From NCBI GenBank assembly GCA_026686845.1, contig JAIVEN010000008.1:11066501-11130500 (forward strand): DNA of 64,000 nucleotides. Reading direction: 5' to 3'. The DNA is from Adenanthera pavonina. Taxonomy: Eukaryota; Streptophyta; Magnoliopsida; Fabales; Fabaceae. Positions 23,466-37,214 of this stretch are shown piece after piece. The stretch's first letter is position 1, and each line of letters opens with the position of its first letter. The position numbers and the translations under genes are program-made. The notes beneath the pieces are model-generated. The model saw only the letters and a program-made list of their open reading frames with translations. It had not been told where the DNA came from and searched no databases.

Positions 23466-26075
23466 TAAAATCCATTTTAATTATCTTTATATTTTGAAGG
23501 GATTAGTCTTCACTTACCCAAATGAGGGTAACTCTCTTAACGTGATTTTTTCCATTTACAAAACTTAAACTTGAGATTTTACTTGAAGGATGTTAAGTTT
23601 CTTACCACTCAACCCAACTATCATTGGTATTAATTGTAATTTTAATTTTGGGATAGATAGGATAATTTTGTTCTTAATTTATTTTTATGATCCATTTGGA
23701 ATGCAATTTGAAACCTAATTAGTTAAATTATCTTGTTGTATATTGGTTTGGATACTTGAACTTATTTATGTGAGTAAAAATGTCGACCTTAACCAATAAA
23801 TCCATGATGTAGAGTGCTAGATTTATTTAATTTTGGCTGGGTCCCTTGGGCACTCACATTAATTACTCCGTAACTTCACAACCTGTTCCGTTGAAAGTTG
23901 CAAAAGGAGTACATGAACTGCAGAGGAAACATTGGTTCTCCGATGGATTTTGTAAGATTCTTTTAGAGTTGTTGTGCTTATCTTGTCTCTTTGTCCTTAA
24001 GATCATGTCTTCAACAAACATATTCAACTTAATGTTCCAAAATTTTATAATCTGAGTTAATAAATTGTAGCAAAAAATTCAAAAGTTTTCACCCTTATCC
24101 TCTTCAACGAAGTCGATCGTTGGGAAATGACCAGGTTGTTTTCATAATCCACCTATGGGATCGTGACTTCGTGTAAGGGGAAAAAACATTCTCCTTTTAC
24201 ACAAAAATCAAGAAATGTAATATTTTTTATAATAAAATACAGTTGAAAGTCGAATTATTATTATTTTTTTTAACAAAGCATTCGTCGATTAGTATATATG
24301 TATATATGGTCTTACTGTATAGAAAGAAAAAAAAGATTTCAGTTTTAAATTTACAAAATAATATAATATTTTTCTTTATTGTAGAACAATGTATAAATTA
24401 TGATCAGCAAAGAAATAAAAAAAATACACTCTTACGACCTGTTACATTTCCGGAAAGGATCCATGGTAATAAAATAGAATGGTAGGGTAATGGAAAGGAA
24501 TGAAATGTTGATTACCATTAATTTGTTTAATAAGATATCAAGAGCCGATTTAGTTTATCATTAGGACCAATAAAAATATATTTGCAAACATATTTTTTAT
24601 TAACTTTGTGTATGTCTCATTTTAAAAGATTTTTTTATAAATTAATTTTTATCTCTAAATATAGTTTTAATTAACGGATTGAAGAAATTATTTTTCAGCT
24701 TACAAACATATTTTTATTTCATAATTATTTTGTCAAACTTATTTTTATAATAAAAAAAATATCAAAACATAAATCATGTTATAACAAATTAACTTACTTT
24801 TATCAAAATTTCATTTTGATAAACTTTATTTTATTTCAACTTAAATTTATTGGCAAACTAAAAACCAATGGGTAAGGTTGGAAACAAATTTGTTTTATTT
24901 ATTTAAAGATAAGATATATAAATTGTTGCAAATAACTCCCCTTACTTTTTAAAGTATAAAATTAACCTCGACATTTTACTTTTTGACTCCAAAACCCCTA
25001 CTATTATTATTACAATTATTAATTTCATTTTAAAATGTAAGAAACAAATAACTAAATTATTAAAATAAAAAAAATAATCAAATATTTTAAATATGTCAAA
25101 ATTTTTTTTTTACAAATATCTTTAATTTAATGTTCTCACTTAACTCTACTTTAACTTATACTTTATGATAATAAGTTTACTTTAATTAAGGTTGAAATTA
25201 GAAAAAAATATTAATATAACAGACAAAAATTATTTCTCTTATATTTTAGAATAAAACATATTTAAAAATATCATCAAGGAATAATTTTCTAATAATAACT
25301 ATCATATATGTCATCCTAATGAGGTACTTGTGGCATCCTATGCAAAATTATAGATATTTATGTAATTTTCTCTTTAGGCAAAAGTTGTCATTTAACCAAA
25401 AGACCTCATTATCCATCACTCCATACCGTCAACGACGGCTTTTCTAGCTGGCGACATTTGTTCAAGCATCCAAACTCCTTTAATTTCTTCCCATTTAACT
25501 TCCTCCTCCTCCCTCCCCAACCTTCCGTCTTACTTCCTCTACCAATCACTCTTGGCAAATTTCTTTCAAAGAAGAGGGGGAAATGGGAATGGAATACCAG
25601 CTCAGAAAAATCGAAAACTCTCTGTTCTCGGACATTCCAAGTGCAGGAAAATACTATGGAGCTGTGTGGGGACTTGTGTAGAGGAAGAAGAAAACGGTTT
25701 TGGTATTTTGGGTTTTCTCATAAGCTTGAGATTTAAAAGGCAGTACAATAAAAACAAACTCGAAGAACAATAAGGATATTTGTAAAGTTCTCGCCTTTAT
25801 AACTATAGCTGCATGCATAGATAGAACAATGGCGTTAACGTGTGAGCTACATGACAGGGCATCATCCTTTTCTTTTCCATGTGCTCAGCCTTAATTTCGC
25901 GTTATGCAATAAGAATTAACTTTACACTGGCACATTATAAAATAAAGAAATACACACCCACACAGAGACAGTTATGGAGGTTAATTTTAAATTTTAAAGT
26001 GTTAGGGAGGCTTGTGACTAACTCAAAGTTAAGGGGTTTATATATTTTACCCTTTATTTAGTTAAACACAAGGTA
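23466..26075. other. AT-rich intergenic DNA
   Basis: Apart from the possible exon pieces noted at 23846-23952 and 24374-24467, this is AT-rich and unstructured. A less AT-rich island at 25430-25760 carries two overlapping short frames and a pyrimidine-rich stretch (CTTCCTCCTCCTCCCTCCCC near 25500). It could be a transcribed leader, but no product is recognisable. Confidence 0.35.
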
Positions 26076-26517
26076 TTAAAAATCGGTCTGGTCATTGAAC
26101 TGTATGAGACAATGGTTCAAGGTTCAATGGTCGGATCGGGGTCAGACAGGTTGTGAATAAATTAATATATTTTTAATAATATAGTCAATTGATATTATAT
26201 TTTCATCTTATTTGTTAAGTAAATTTATCATTATTAATCATTATGTATCATAATAATACTTATAACATATTATAATATAGAAAGAAAAAAATTTATTCTA
26301 AAAATAATGCTATTTAGTATTAAAAATAATATTATTTTATTTTAAAAAAATTTAAAAATTTAAAAAAAAAGTTGGGACCAATTCAACCCTATTTTTAATC
26401 GGTTTTTGACCAGTTCGACCGGTTCTTGACCAGTTCGTACTGATTCCAAAATCTCCTAATCCCCATCTGTGACCGGACCGGACCTGGGGTCGGTCCGGTC
26501 TGGTTTGGTTTTTATTA
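26076..26517. mobile_element. AT-rich TIR-type non-autonomous element, copy 2
   Basis: The ends are inverted: left TTAAAAATCGGTCTGGTC, right in reverse complement TAAAAACCAAACCAGACC. Just inside lie several 'GACCGGTTC/CCGGTCCGG' motifs, then an AT-rich core shared with 22845-22985. The layout fits a MITE or small Mutator-like derivative. No clear target duplication was found, so the superfamily is uncertain. Confidence 0.55.
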
Positions 26518-26924
26518 CTATGGTTAAACACAATTTAATATGAAAATATTGAGATGTCCTCAAACAAAATTCCTTTCCATCTTCTCGTCTTGCCTTCATC
26601 CTTCTGCGACTACTTGCTCCATCTATCGCTACAGCTAATGTCCCTTCTTCCTCCTTCCACCATAATCCCTCTCCTCTCCATGATAGCAGTCACTTAAAAT
26701 CCTGCAACCAAAAACAAACAAAAAGAAGAAGAAGAAGAAGGAGAGAAGCGATGGAAGGTCAATGATGGTGGAGGATGATGGAAGAGGTTTCGCTGACGGT
26801 GGGCTCACTAGTAGTGGAGGAAGATGGAAGTGCTGTTGCTGGTGGTGGAGGAAGATGGAAGGTGTGTGTTGGTGGTGAGCTGGAATAAATTTAGGAGCTT
26901 GAACAAATCTGGGTGTCCAAATGG
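26518..26924. other. Intergenic DNA with (GAA)n and GGTGGT-rich tracts
   Basis: Contains an (AGA)n run near 26725-26740 and a GGTGGAGGAAGATGG-type tract at 26760-26880. Frames through these tracts come from the repeats. No gene is seen. Confidence 0.35.
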
Positions 26925-27220
26925 CACTACAACAAAGAATACTTTTAAGGATGGTTGAAAAAGATTTTCAATAATATTTCTTGCACAATGTTTAAATTGA
27001 AAGCGGTGAAAAGTATAATTTTCCAATTTCAAGGATAGTTGTAGATACAACGATCATTGAAAGTCCACTTTCCAAGATTGTTAGTGGCCATAATAGTCCT
27101 ACATAGTCCACTGGTCTTGAAAGTGGCATTTAAAAGAAAAATTGTATAAACGCTTATGATTTCAGTAGTTCCTTCTTCTATGTGGTTGCAGATTAATTCT
27201 AAACATTCCACAAATTTCCA
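26925..27220 (+). mobile_element. CACTA-type terminal fragment
   Basis: It begins CACTACAACAAAGAATACTT at 26925 and is followed by repeated motifs around 'CAATnATnCTTGnA' and 'GATnnTTGAAAG' on both strands, like CACTA subterminal repeats. No partner terminus (TTTGTAGTG) was found within the next 2 kb. The right boundary is approximate. Confidence 0.45.
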
Positions 27221-29060
27221 GTACTACCATCATATACATATTCAAAATTTACAAAACATCAAAACAAGTAAATCCAAGTTGCAAATATAATAATATAGGA
27301 AATTTGCAAAATCCACACATTCCATGTTTTTTCAGGCCTATATAATATCTGTCAACAATTTGCCTCATACATGTGAGAGCATGCTCTAAAAAAAATATAA
27401 AGTCTAATTCATGGAAGCCTTTTCTATTTTAAAATAGAAATTGATTAAAGTTAGTTGGAAATCTTAACATCTTTCATAGTTATCATAACTTTTTAAAATT
27501 ATCATAATTAAATTATAATCTCATATTAATTGGATCTCTTCTAATTTTTTTCCGCCATAACTTTTTTTGTTATTTCTAATAAAGGTGAAAATGAAAACTA
27601 ATATTAAATGCATTACAGACTTTATAAAACAACCTAAAAAACAGTATGTTTTATATTTTAAAACCGAGTGAGTATAATAATGATGGAAATCTCACCGCAT
27701 TTACAGTATCTAAAATTATATCCCGTTTAGTTTGTTTTTTATAAAAGGTTATTTAGAATAATCACAGTTACAAAAATGGAGTTTGGATAAAAGTAGAGAA
27801 ATTTACCACACACCTGTTTTGATAACTTTAAAAAAAATATTTGTTAGAAACTATGATTTGAAACTATAATTTAATTTATCAAAATGTAAACCAAATATGT
27901 CCTTAATATGTACAAATATGCGGGGACACGTTATCACCCGTATGAAAATTGACAAATGCTTCGTCATCCCGTCCTTGTCATCATCGTCGTTTTCTATCTC
28001 TACCTATCTCATTGATTTACATTTCAGTTCAAAAGTCTTCGTTTGGACTCTCTTCAATTCAGAATTATTTGAATTCCAATTTGAAATCTGGAATACCACG
28101 TAGCCTCACAGAATAACGGGCTTGGATGACTTGGCATAAAATATTCAGATTGAAACTATAAAAATAATACATTTACAATCAACTATGATTTGAAGTTTAG
28201 GATTCAATCGAAAGAAATGACCATTAATAAAATTAGGGACGAATTTAGGGGTTCCCCCCACCCCAATCTCCAACCAAAACATTTGATTGGGTGTTAGCTT
28301 ATAGGTTCATAATTGGTTAAAGCCTGAGTATTGCTAAAAACCAAAAAAACGAAAAGAAAAATATCCTTCACTATAACCCCCCACGTCCTATATCAACGTG
28401 CATGAGTGTATAAATTTGTTGAAGGAAATTAATTATGTATCTTTCATATGGGAATGGGATAGTAATAGGTTATGGGTTTATATTTTATATAATAATATAA
28501 ATAATATAAATATAATATCATTGAAAATTTTAAATGTTATCTAATAATATTTTTAAATGATATTTTTGTTTAATTTGTTTTTAGATTATTTTTATTTCCC
28601 CTTTCATTAACTATGTTATTTTTATTTATCCAGCATTTGATTACTACTCAAAATGCTCTTTATTTTTATGTTAGCAATTGTGTTATTTTTTATTATGTTG
28701 TGAATTTCATTACTTAATTAGGTACAATTTTTTGTATTTTTATGTTGATAAATTTTGGCATTATTATGATAATATAGGAGAAATTTTTTTTTTACTTTAA
28801 GTTTAGAGCTATTGATAATTTATTTTTTGAAAGGGAAGCTTCTCAAACTAATGAAGTTAGTGAATAAGCTCATTCTAATTTAGCATCATCGGAGTTGATC
28901 AATAATGACAAATTCAAATTAAAGTGTCAACGATGGACAAGGATGAAATTAATATTGTAACAAACTGTATTTTAATTTAGGAATATCCTATTCAAGCACA
29001 TGATAAGGTTCGTCATACTTATTTAAATTTTTTCCCCTCAATATTTATCCTAGATATATC
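27221..29060. other. AT-rich intergenic DNA with a short repeat shared with SCPL intron 1
   Basis: The segment 28109-28175 (from ACAGAATAACGGGCTTGGAT) aligns with 14302-14365 (from ACAGAATAATGGGCTTGCAT) inside intron 1 of the carboxypeptidase relic. The rest is AT-rich with no recognised gene. 29056-29060 (ATATC) is the flank of the family A LTR. Confidence 0.4.
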
Positions 29061-30463
29061 TGTAACACTTTACTCCAATACACCTCTTATCTTGACCTAA
29101 ATTCTCCAAAAACCATTTAAACATAGCTTAAACAGCTCAAATGTACCTTCCAAAATATCAGAGCAGCGGAAAACACCACAAAATATCTTGAGAAACACCA
29201 AAACAGTTGGAATAGTGTGCAGGGCCATGGCCGCTACAGTAATACCACAACTCTGGAGCTCTCAAACTCACTGGCGCCGCGGCTTGGCTTTCTGGCACCG
29301 CGGTGCCCCATGTTGATGCAAAATCAGTAAAGTTCAACTTCTGGGGTGAGCTTCCATTGCACATAACTTTATGCTCTCACCTTCGATTGACCTGATTTTA
29401 ACTCCTACAAATTAATTTTGTCCCATTCTATCCATAAACACTAATTTCATCTCAATCCATCTCTGTGTGGAGATTTTGAACACCCGACACTATTTTGGCC
29501 ACTTTTCAACCAAAACTCAGCACTTATAATTCTTATTCGCCACCAAAGGTACACAGGTCCTAATCCACTTAATCAACTTGTCCAAAGGGATTTGATTTCA
29601 AAGAAATCACTCCTCTGAGATTGATCCCCTTGAACCCCAAATTGACATATTAGACTACTTGCCCCAAAACACATCAAGGTGTTCCGCCTTTGGGCTCACA
29701 AATGCTACCATACGGACTCAACAACACTTCATACCATGCATGCGTCACAAGACATCACATCTAACACCATGCCATATCAATATCATAACATTAACATACA
29801 TACACATCTGAATATCATTATAATTATCCAACTCTTCATATCTATTACACCACACTATCCTACTTAGCACAACATACATAGACATTCTACACAATGCTAT
29901 ATAGATTTTGTATCCCTACATCCAGTACGCTACTCCCTTACCTTCTCTGGACTAGTGCTAGAACCTTTACCTGAAATGTTAGTTCATGGAAAAGGGGATG
30001 TGAGACAATATCTCAGTAATTGGGAACAACCACACACAATATATATACTGATCCACACAATCATGCACATGGTGTAATGAAATGCTAATGAATGGTATGC
30101 ATGTTCTCCCTCAGACATGGTTAGAACCACGAGCTGTCGTTATCATAAGACATTCCAATAGATGATTCCCTTCCAATAATAGGTGAAAACAGATTTTGGG
30201 ACATCACCAAACACACCTTATCCTAATGTAACCCGACCAATGGTTGCATTAGAGCTCGGACTGTGGCTCTCCTTCCTTTGGACCATCGCGAATTGGTGGT
30301 AATTTAGGGAAGATGCACCCCCAAATCCACTGCCTTCTGGCTCTCCAAAGGAAAGGATTTAGTGATAGGGATGTTTCATCATATCATCTTATCTACTGTC
30401 GCCTGACTCTCCTAAAGAGAGGATTTAGCAATAGGAATCTATATCATATCACCATCTCATATC
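29061..30463 (-). repeat. Family A LTR, 3' part (split LTR, lower piece)
   Basis: The minus-strand LTR end is GGAGTAAAGTGTTACA at 29061. The body matches 1100-1872 in reverse complement, including the 'ctgtgtggagattttg' block at 29463. The piece ends at an ATATC target duplication (30459-30463) created by the SIRE-like solo LTR and resumes at 36045. Together the two pieces give an LTR of about 2.57 kb. GC-richer segments with 'CACCGCGGTGCC' near 29300 belong to the LTR. Confidence 0.8.
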
Positions 30464-33400
30464 TGTTAGGTTTAGTATAAGATAAGTTTTGATGATGACA
30501 AATATAGAGTAATAAGGAACAAATGCATTATATGTATATGAAATATATAATGTTCCTTAAAGAAGTAAAATACATATTAGCATGTATTTAATTATAGTTA
30601 TAATACATATATCATGCTATGTGTAAATATATCCATTGTACTTTTACAATGAATAACATAAGTTAGATATATAAACTAGACTAACTACTTGGTTTGTAAG
30701 TTTAATATATTAAATGTAGGTTGCTCCAAGTAAGAAGAGTAAACATTGGAATACAGAAATGAAAATTAATATCATGCCTCACTCAAAAAAGAAGAAAAGA
30801 AAGGATGCTCCAAAAATGGGAGATCAGAATGGAGCATGCCAAGAAGGAAATAATCAAGTGGAAGTGGAACTCAACATTTGAAAACCTAGTCACTAGGTAT
30901 ATTTTGTTTTCACTTAGGTCTTGAGGTGGGATTAATCTTTGAAATTACTTAATCTTGTTACCATATGTTTTAAATGAGTTAGATTAAACAAATATGAATT
31001 TCAAGAATCTAGAGTTTGACCTTTGATTAATATTTTTAATACATCTCTCAAAATACATATGACTTTGATGTAAAACTTATTTCATATGAAACTAGACTTA
31101 ATAAGCTTTTCAAAGAAGGTTATTTCACTCAAAATAAAGGTTATATGAAAAAGCTATGGTCATTTAAAATTGAATAGTGAGATATGAATTTTTAGTTTTA
31201 ACCTCTTATCATTATTTCGATCATATATCACAAAATACGTTTTTTTTGAAGTGAAAATTGTTGAACTTGAAAGTAGACATTGAGAGCTTTCCAACCATAG
31301 GTCATTTGCTTAATTTGGAGTTAAAATGAGAGAGTTATAGCTTTTACAAAATTGTCTACAGTGCAAAATTCGAATTTATGGAGGTTTTGTGTCCTATAGA
31401 CGAATTTCGTGCCTTCGAAATTCAAATTTTGCAGAGAACCTTTGTGCTAAGTTAAGCTTGCCACTGACAGATAAATTTTGACTTTCAAAATTCAAACTTC
31501 AGGTCTAATAGATAAATTTTGGCTTTCAAAATTTGAATTTCAAAACACCAAAATGTGAAAATACTTCCAGAAAAGTCAACGGACGAATTTTCATATTTGA
31601 AATTTAAAACTTCAAGTATAACAGACGAATTTTAGCCTTGAAAATTCAAATTTCAAATATCCAGAAACAGAAATACTTTTGGAATAGCCAACAGATAAAT
31701 TTTCACATTCAAAATTTGAATTTCGAAAGGAAGAACTTGTGCCATTTTGAGTTGCTCACTGACAGATGAATTTTGGGCACCAAAATTTGAACTTTGAAGG
31801 CACTGTAGTAATATGGAACAACTGTTCATACTTACTAGAAGTATTTTAAACTTGAAAATTCGTATGTTCTAATATAGAAACATTTGTGAAGATGTGAAAA
31901 TTCAAATTTCAGCTTTGAATATACGAACTTCGAAGTTCAACGCTAAAAACTTTAACTTATGGTCTTTTCGAGATTCGTCTGTTGACATCCAAAATTCGAA
32001 TTTCAGAATGTCAGAAACATTAAATGTGGTTGGTAAACGACTAGTTTTGTAGAATAACTGTTGGGTAACGTCTTTAACGGCTAGATCTTGTATCTAATGT
32101 CTAATTACACTACAAAACTATAAATAGAACATTATTTGAAATTATGGGTAACTATCTTAAGAGTGTTTATGTGAAAATGCTGCAACCATTTGTAAAATCT
32201 TTCTATTACAATATTATTTGAAAAACCCACCTTAATAGAGTGAGCTTTCAATGTATTATCTGTAATATCTCTATTTTTATGGGATATTATAAAATGAATA
32301 AAAGATGAGAAATGAAGTGAGACGAAAATGTTATATAGAATTGAGATTTAGAACTAATTAATTTCTCATCTAATTTTCTGAAGAAGTTATGTTTGGTCCT
32401 TAATTGGAATTAATTTTCCATAAGGTCCTTAACAAAAATTAATTCCAGAATTTACCCTGAAAAAAATATGCAATATACCACTTGAATGAAAGCCCGCTCC
32501 AAACTGAGCACAATGGTATAAGTATTGCATTCCTGGGAGGTCCAGGTTAAGAGATAGACCAATTTGAAGTTAATGTGAATAGTGAAAAAAGAAATAATTA
32601 AAAATTGGTCTTTGGGTGAAATTACAAGAAAGTGCCCAAAAGAATAGATAATTATTTTTTGACCCAGCTTAAGGGCAAAATGGTCATTTTCCAAATTAGA
32701 AGCAAAATGTGAATAATGAATTGAAGGCCCAAAAATGAAAAAGTCGACATCGTAAGATATAAAAGGAATTGAGAAAAATGGAGAGATACCATTAAATGCG
32801 AAGAAGAGCAAAGATGTCATTTTTCCTAGTTAAACAGAAAAATGAGAAAATTATATTTGGACCCCAAGAATCAAGAATCTTTACAATTTAACCCCTTATG
32901 AATGTTTCCAACGTGGAAGTGGAAGAGGAAGAAGTTTAGGAAAAATTATGAAAAAGGACCCGAAAGTTTCAAGAATTATAAATAATCCCCGGGTCAAGGG
33001 CATTTTTGTAAATATGAGAAATTATAGTCAAAATGAAGCTTTTAATGATTTAGACCCAATAAAATATAGTATATAATTTATTAAGGTCAAAATAATATTT
33101 ATTGGGTAATTAGGGTTTAATATTAATATTTTACCCGATAGAGGTCATTTAGACTGCTGGAAAAGGCAGTATTGATTCAAGGACAATGATTTGACCTTAA
33201 TAAAATATATTTTGGGTCTAGATAATTATTTTGGACCAAAAGTAATTGTTGGATAATCCTGTACCAATTTAATGACAATTTTAGCAAAAATACTTAATCG
33301 GTACGGGTAAATTTAATCGGTAAAAAGTATTTTTATCCATAAAAATTATTGAAGCAATTTTTGACCAAAAAGGGAGTGAATTACGTGGAAATTCAAATTG

Positions 33401-36039
33401 GGACACATGTGAAATTTTCCAAAAGATTTTTTAAGAAGAAAAGCAATAAAGTGAAAAGAAAAGGTTAATTGAATAATTATATTAAATAAATATATACATT
33501 ATGTCATTTTTGCCTTCATCTTCAACCTCCCTCGCGATGAACCAGTGGAGAAGAGAGCAAGTGGCGTGAAAAAGAGAGAGCAAAAGGGAGAGGGAAAAAT
33601 CACAAGTTTGGTCCCAAAAACTTAAGGTAATTTCTTTTAATCATTATCTTATGATCTCTTGAGCTTTTGAAGAGTTTAGTAGGCTATTCTCTCTCATTTT
33701 TCTCACTGAAGTTTTGACCTAGAGAGAGAGTAGAGAGAGAAAATGAAGCCATGAAGAAAGTGATCCATGAAAAGTGATGTATAGGCTTCAAGGATTAAGA
33801 TTATGCCATTACATTGTAAATTAACCGGGTAGATTTTTTTTACAAATTTATGAAAATTTCTGCCTATTTAGGGTTTGGAAATGAAAGAAAATTTCATAAT
33901 TTTGACCCCAAAAATGGATTCCCCATGGTCCAAAATCTTAAGAACAAGTGTGTTGTACAAAGAAAGATCAAAGGAACACTAAGTGAAAAAGTTAGGGTTT
34001 AGTGTGCATGGTATTGTATAATTCCGAAAATCAGTGGCTAAATGGATTAAATGATGATATGTATAGGTTCAAGGAAGCTTAAGCAAGCCAAAGAATAGGT
34101 GCACAAAGTTTGGAAAGGAAGGGAATACATAAAGGTAGCATATTTCCATTCTATGCATTATATTGTCTTATGAATGTTTGTGAACCATATGACTTGTTTG
34201 ATGCCATGATTAATATTTTATGATATCCATTGATTGTTAGCTGAGTTGTTTAAAGGGGCTTGAAGCTCCGGAATGCCCAATTTACAAAGTGAAACTCTGC
34301 CGAAATTTTCATAAAATTGTTATGGCATTGTATGAATTGATGAGTTTGCTTGATGATCTATGTGAAATGTGATGATATATGTGTATGACTGAATAATGCT
34401 ACTGAGATTCTTTGAATCTCACCCCCTCTTCAATGACTAACCATGCTAGGGAGAACCAATGCAAAAGAGTTAAGGAAGGAGCAAAAGGCATGAAGAAGAA
34501 AATGATGTTGCAAGCCATTGTATTATAGTGTGAATGGTTATTTGTGCCTTGCTTTGTATGAAATTGTAAAATAGTGAATAATATGTTAATGTTGTAGAAA
34601 ATGTATGAAAATTTCCAGTTCTGTATGTTGGGATATGAAATTATATTCTACCAAGTTACATGCCAAAATGAGTTCATTTACAAGGGTTTTGGCAAGCAAA
34701 TTGCAATGTAGAGTGAAACAGGGCATTTTCCCAACATGTCTGTTTCATTCACCCTTGTTCTATACTTAATGTGAGGTTAAGTTTATGATATTTTTATTCC
34801 AGATATAGGGAATCTCCAGTTTTAATATGACACCTAATTCACCCCATTTGGAGTTTTGTACATTAAATGGTGAATTTTCAAAGTTAGGGTTTAGAATAGG
34901 ACAATATTGGGAAAACGGGAAATTGAAAGTTAAGTACTAGAAATTTCAAAAGATAACATAAAATTGTACAGAGCTCTAAAAATTCAGTGGTTTATTTGTA
35001 CAAAAATATCTATGTCTTAAGATCCATATGCCACTGATTTGGAGGTGATTGGAGTTATAGAACAAGAGATATGAAAGTTTTCCCAAAACTGTTCCAGTAA
35101 GAGTTGGATTCTGACCCTTTGTGATTTAAATTAAAGTTATCTCTTGTGTGAATAAAATTAATGTATAATAAAAATATCACATTAATTAGATATGTAGAGC
35201 TTTCAAAGGACATAGAGTATGCATAATTTAGCACAGGATATAATGAGATATGAATTTTTAAGTATAAGGCCAAAATCCTGGGGAAGAGAAAATGACCAAA
35301 TATACAGTAAAAGATAGAGAAATAAACTGTATAAATTGGTCAATAGAATGCTCTATTTCACATTTTTCCCATGTATATAAGGTTTTTATCTATTTTTATA
35401 GACTTGAATCACTATGAAATGATTTTTCTATAATTAGTTATGAATTTTCAAATTTCAGTCAGTAAAGTGGAAGTTAGCACATAAACAGTAACTGAAAATT
35501 TTGAAAATTCTGATTTTTATTCTTATGTGATTCAAGCTTTGGATCAAGTATAATTAGACTTAAAAGGAGTCTAATTCATGGGAAATGAGTCTAAAAGTAA
35601 GGTGTTATATTATCTACTCTTTAAGAGAATTTTCATTCTGTAAAAATTTCTTTCTACATATTTTGGGTAGAATCTTAGTGTGTGGAAACATTAAGGGATT
35701 TACACATCTTGTAAGGGTGTGAGGAGAGTGGCTTCACAAGTGCCTACTAAAACTTGTGGGAATGTACTGAGGCTTCATAAGTGCCCGAATCAAACCTGTG
35801 GGATATAGTGGAAAATCCCAAGTGGTGGCTTAGGGATTGGATGTAGGCCAAGTGGTTGGGTTGAACCAGTATAAATTGTTGTGTATTGTTATTCGTCTTC
35901 TTTATTCAGTTGCTATACACAACTCTCTGTTTATCTCTATTTTGCTGCATTTTTAGTAAAATTGGGTTGTGATCCAAAAAGAGCGAAAATCTTCATCACC
36001 CAATTCACCCCCCGTCTTGCGTGAACAGCCAACCTAACA
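30464..36039 (+). mobile_element. SIRE/Maximus-like solo LTR inserted in the family A LTR
   Basis: The start is TGTTAGGTTTAGTATAAG (30464) and the end CCAACCTAACA (36039). Perfect ATATC duplications lie at 30459-30463 and 36040-36044. It is the same family as 16008-17727, in opposite orientation, with no internal region. It is interrupted by a family C LTR at 32261-35609; without that the LTR is about 2.2 kb. The terminal part contains CACCCAATTCACCCCCC near 35997-36013. Segments rich in AAATTCGAATTT-like words (31350-32010) are shared with the other copy. Confidence 0.88.
32261..35609 (+). mobile_element. Family C solo LTR (3.35 kb) nested in the SIRE-like LTR
   Basis: The start is TGTAATATCTC and the end AAGGTGTTATA, probably a decayed TTACA. 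The 5-bp repeats TTATC lie at 32256-32260 and 35610-35614. The uninterrupted SIRE-like copy at 16440 reads across this site as GTATTATCTACTCTT in reverse complement, confirming the exact insertion point. There is no coding sequence; frames at 32452-32820 and 35055-35273 have no recognisable product. A purine-rich GAGAGAG tract lies near 33540-33750. The family is unassigned, but the size suggests a large Ty3/gypsy LTR. Confidence 0.82.
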
Positions 36040-36044
36040 ATATC

Positions 36045-37214
36045 ATATCATTATCATCACCCCATCATCAATCTCTCATTATGTAATCGTGGTGATGATG
36101 ACAATGTTATGCCAATATGCCTTAAACACACATATATATATCATTATCACAAACATCATATGGACATGCTAGCATGCAATGGTATGGGGATGCTACACAT
36201 CATACATATACAACATATACAGTCATCATATATCAACTAGTCGCATGCAGACCACGATATATAGAAAACCATTTACATACACAACCAATATAGTGGTATG
36301 AAAAGGAACATGCATATATACATATATATATACTATCATATCTCACTATACAATACAAACCATACAGACAAGATAAACACCCGGTTACCTCAATTGTTGC
36401 TACTACAAGCACACGAGTTCCACAAACTTTCTTGAATGCCAATCCCATGACTTGACTTCTCTGATTAACCAAACAACCTTTACAATATCATAAAATCCTC
36501 AATTAACATACAATCCAAATATCCAAATTCCATAATTTCACCATTTAGGCTTAACCTAAGGTTCCAACCCCACTTTGATGCATCATTTAGCTCTTAGAGG
36601 CCATCCAAACTCTACTCAACCACACATATCTTGGATTCCATACTCCCTCTAACAATTCCAACTTCGGGTTAAGCTTACCTTATGCCTACTCCTTCTAAAA
36701 CTCACACCCAAGGATCACAACCACTAAATCACACTTCCTTAACCTCATTTCATCCATTTTAATCAGCCAGTTTCGGGCAAAAACCAAAAATTCCAACATA
36801 TATCCAAAAGATCCTAACTCAAAACTAAAGAAAATGGAGAGGGAGAATTAGGGATCACTTACCAACCAAGATCCAAGTTTCAAGTGGCAAAAAATCACTC
36901 CCAAAGGTCAGATTACACAAACCCTAGCAGAGCTTCTTTTTCTCCCTTCATTTCCTTCTCGTTTGTTCATCTGAAATGTTTCACATTTAAGAAAAATTAT
37001 CCCCGTTCGCTGCGGCACCAGTAAGCTTACCGCAGCTAGGTTGCTTTAGGCAGCTCTTTCGCAACGGTGGTCATACTTTTCACCGCAGCGTGAAGCTCAT
37101 TTTCTCCCACTTTAAGCTCTCTTCGATCTTGTTTCCTCTGGTTCTGCACATAATGCCAAATACACTTGGTTAGCCAGAAACTAAATCCAAGATAATATAA
37201 TGAGGGTTGTTACA
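36045..37214 (-). repeat. Family A LTR, 5' part (split LTR, upper piece)
   Basis: On the minus strand the LTR starts TGTAACAACCCTCATTATAT at 37214, directly after a polypurine tract (37215-37225). It matches 1-560 in reverse complement, for example 'taggcttaacctaaggttcc' at 36546. It contains GCGG-rich palindromic words near 37010-37090. It continues at 30463 after the nested insertion. Confidence 0.82.

Noticed and set aside
25458..25773. Two overlapping short frames near a pyrimidine-rich stretch
   Set aside because: Neither gives a recognisable protein. Overlap in two frames and short length argue against coding; kept only as a possible transcribed leader.
30774..30881. A 35-codon frame (MPHSKKKKRK...) conserved in length in both SIRE-like LTRs (other copy at about 17310-17417, minus strand)
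   Set aside because: Comparing the two copies codon by codon, about nine codon differences change the amino acid and three do not. This is what neutral decay gives, so shared descent explains the frame without selection.
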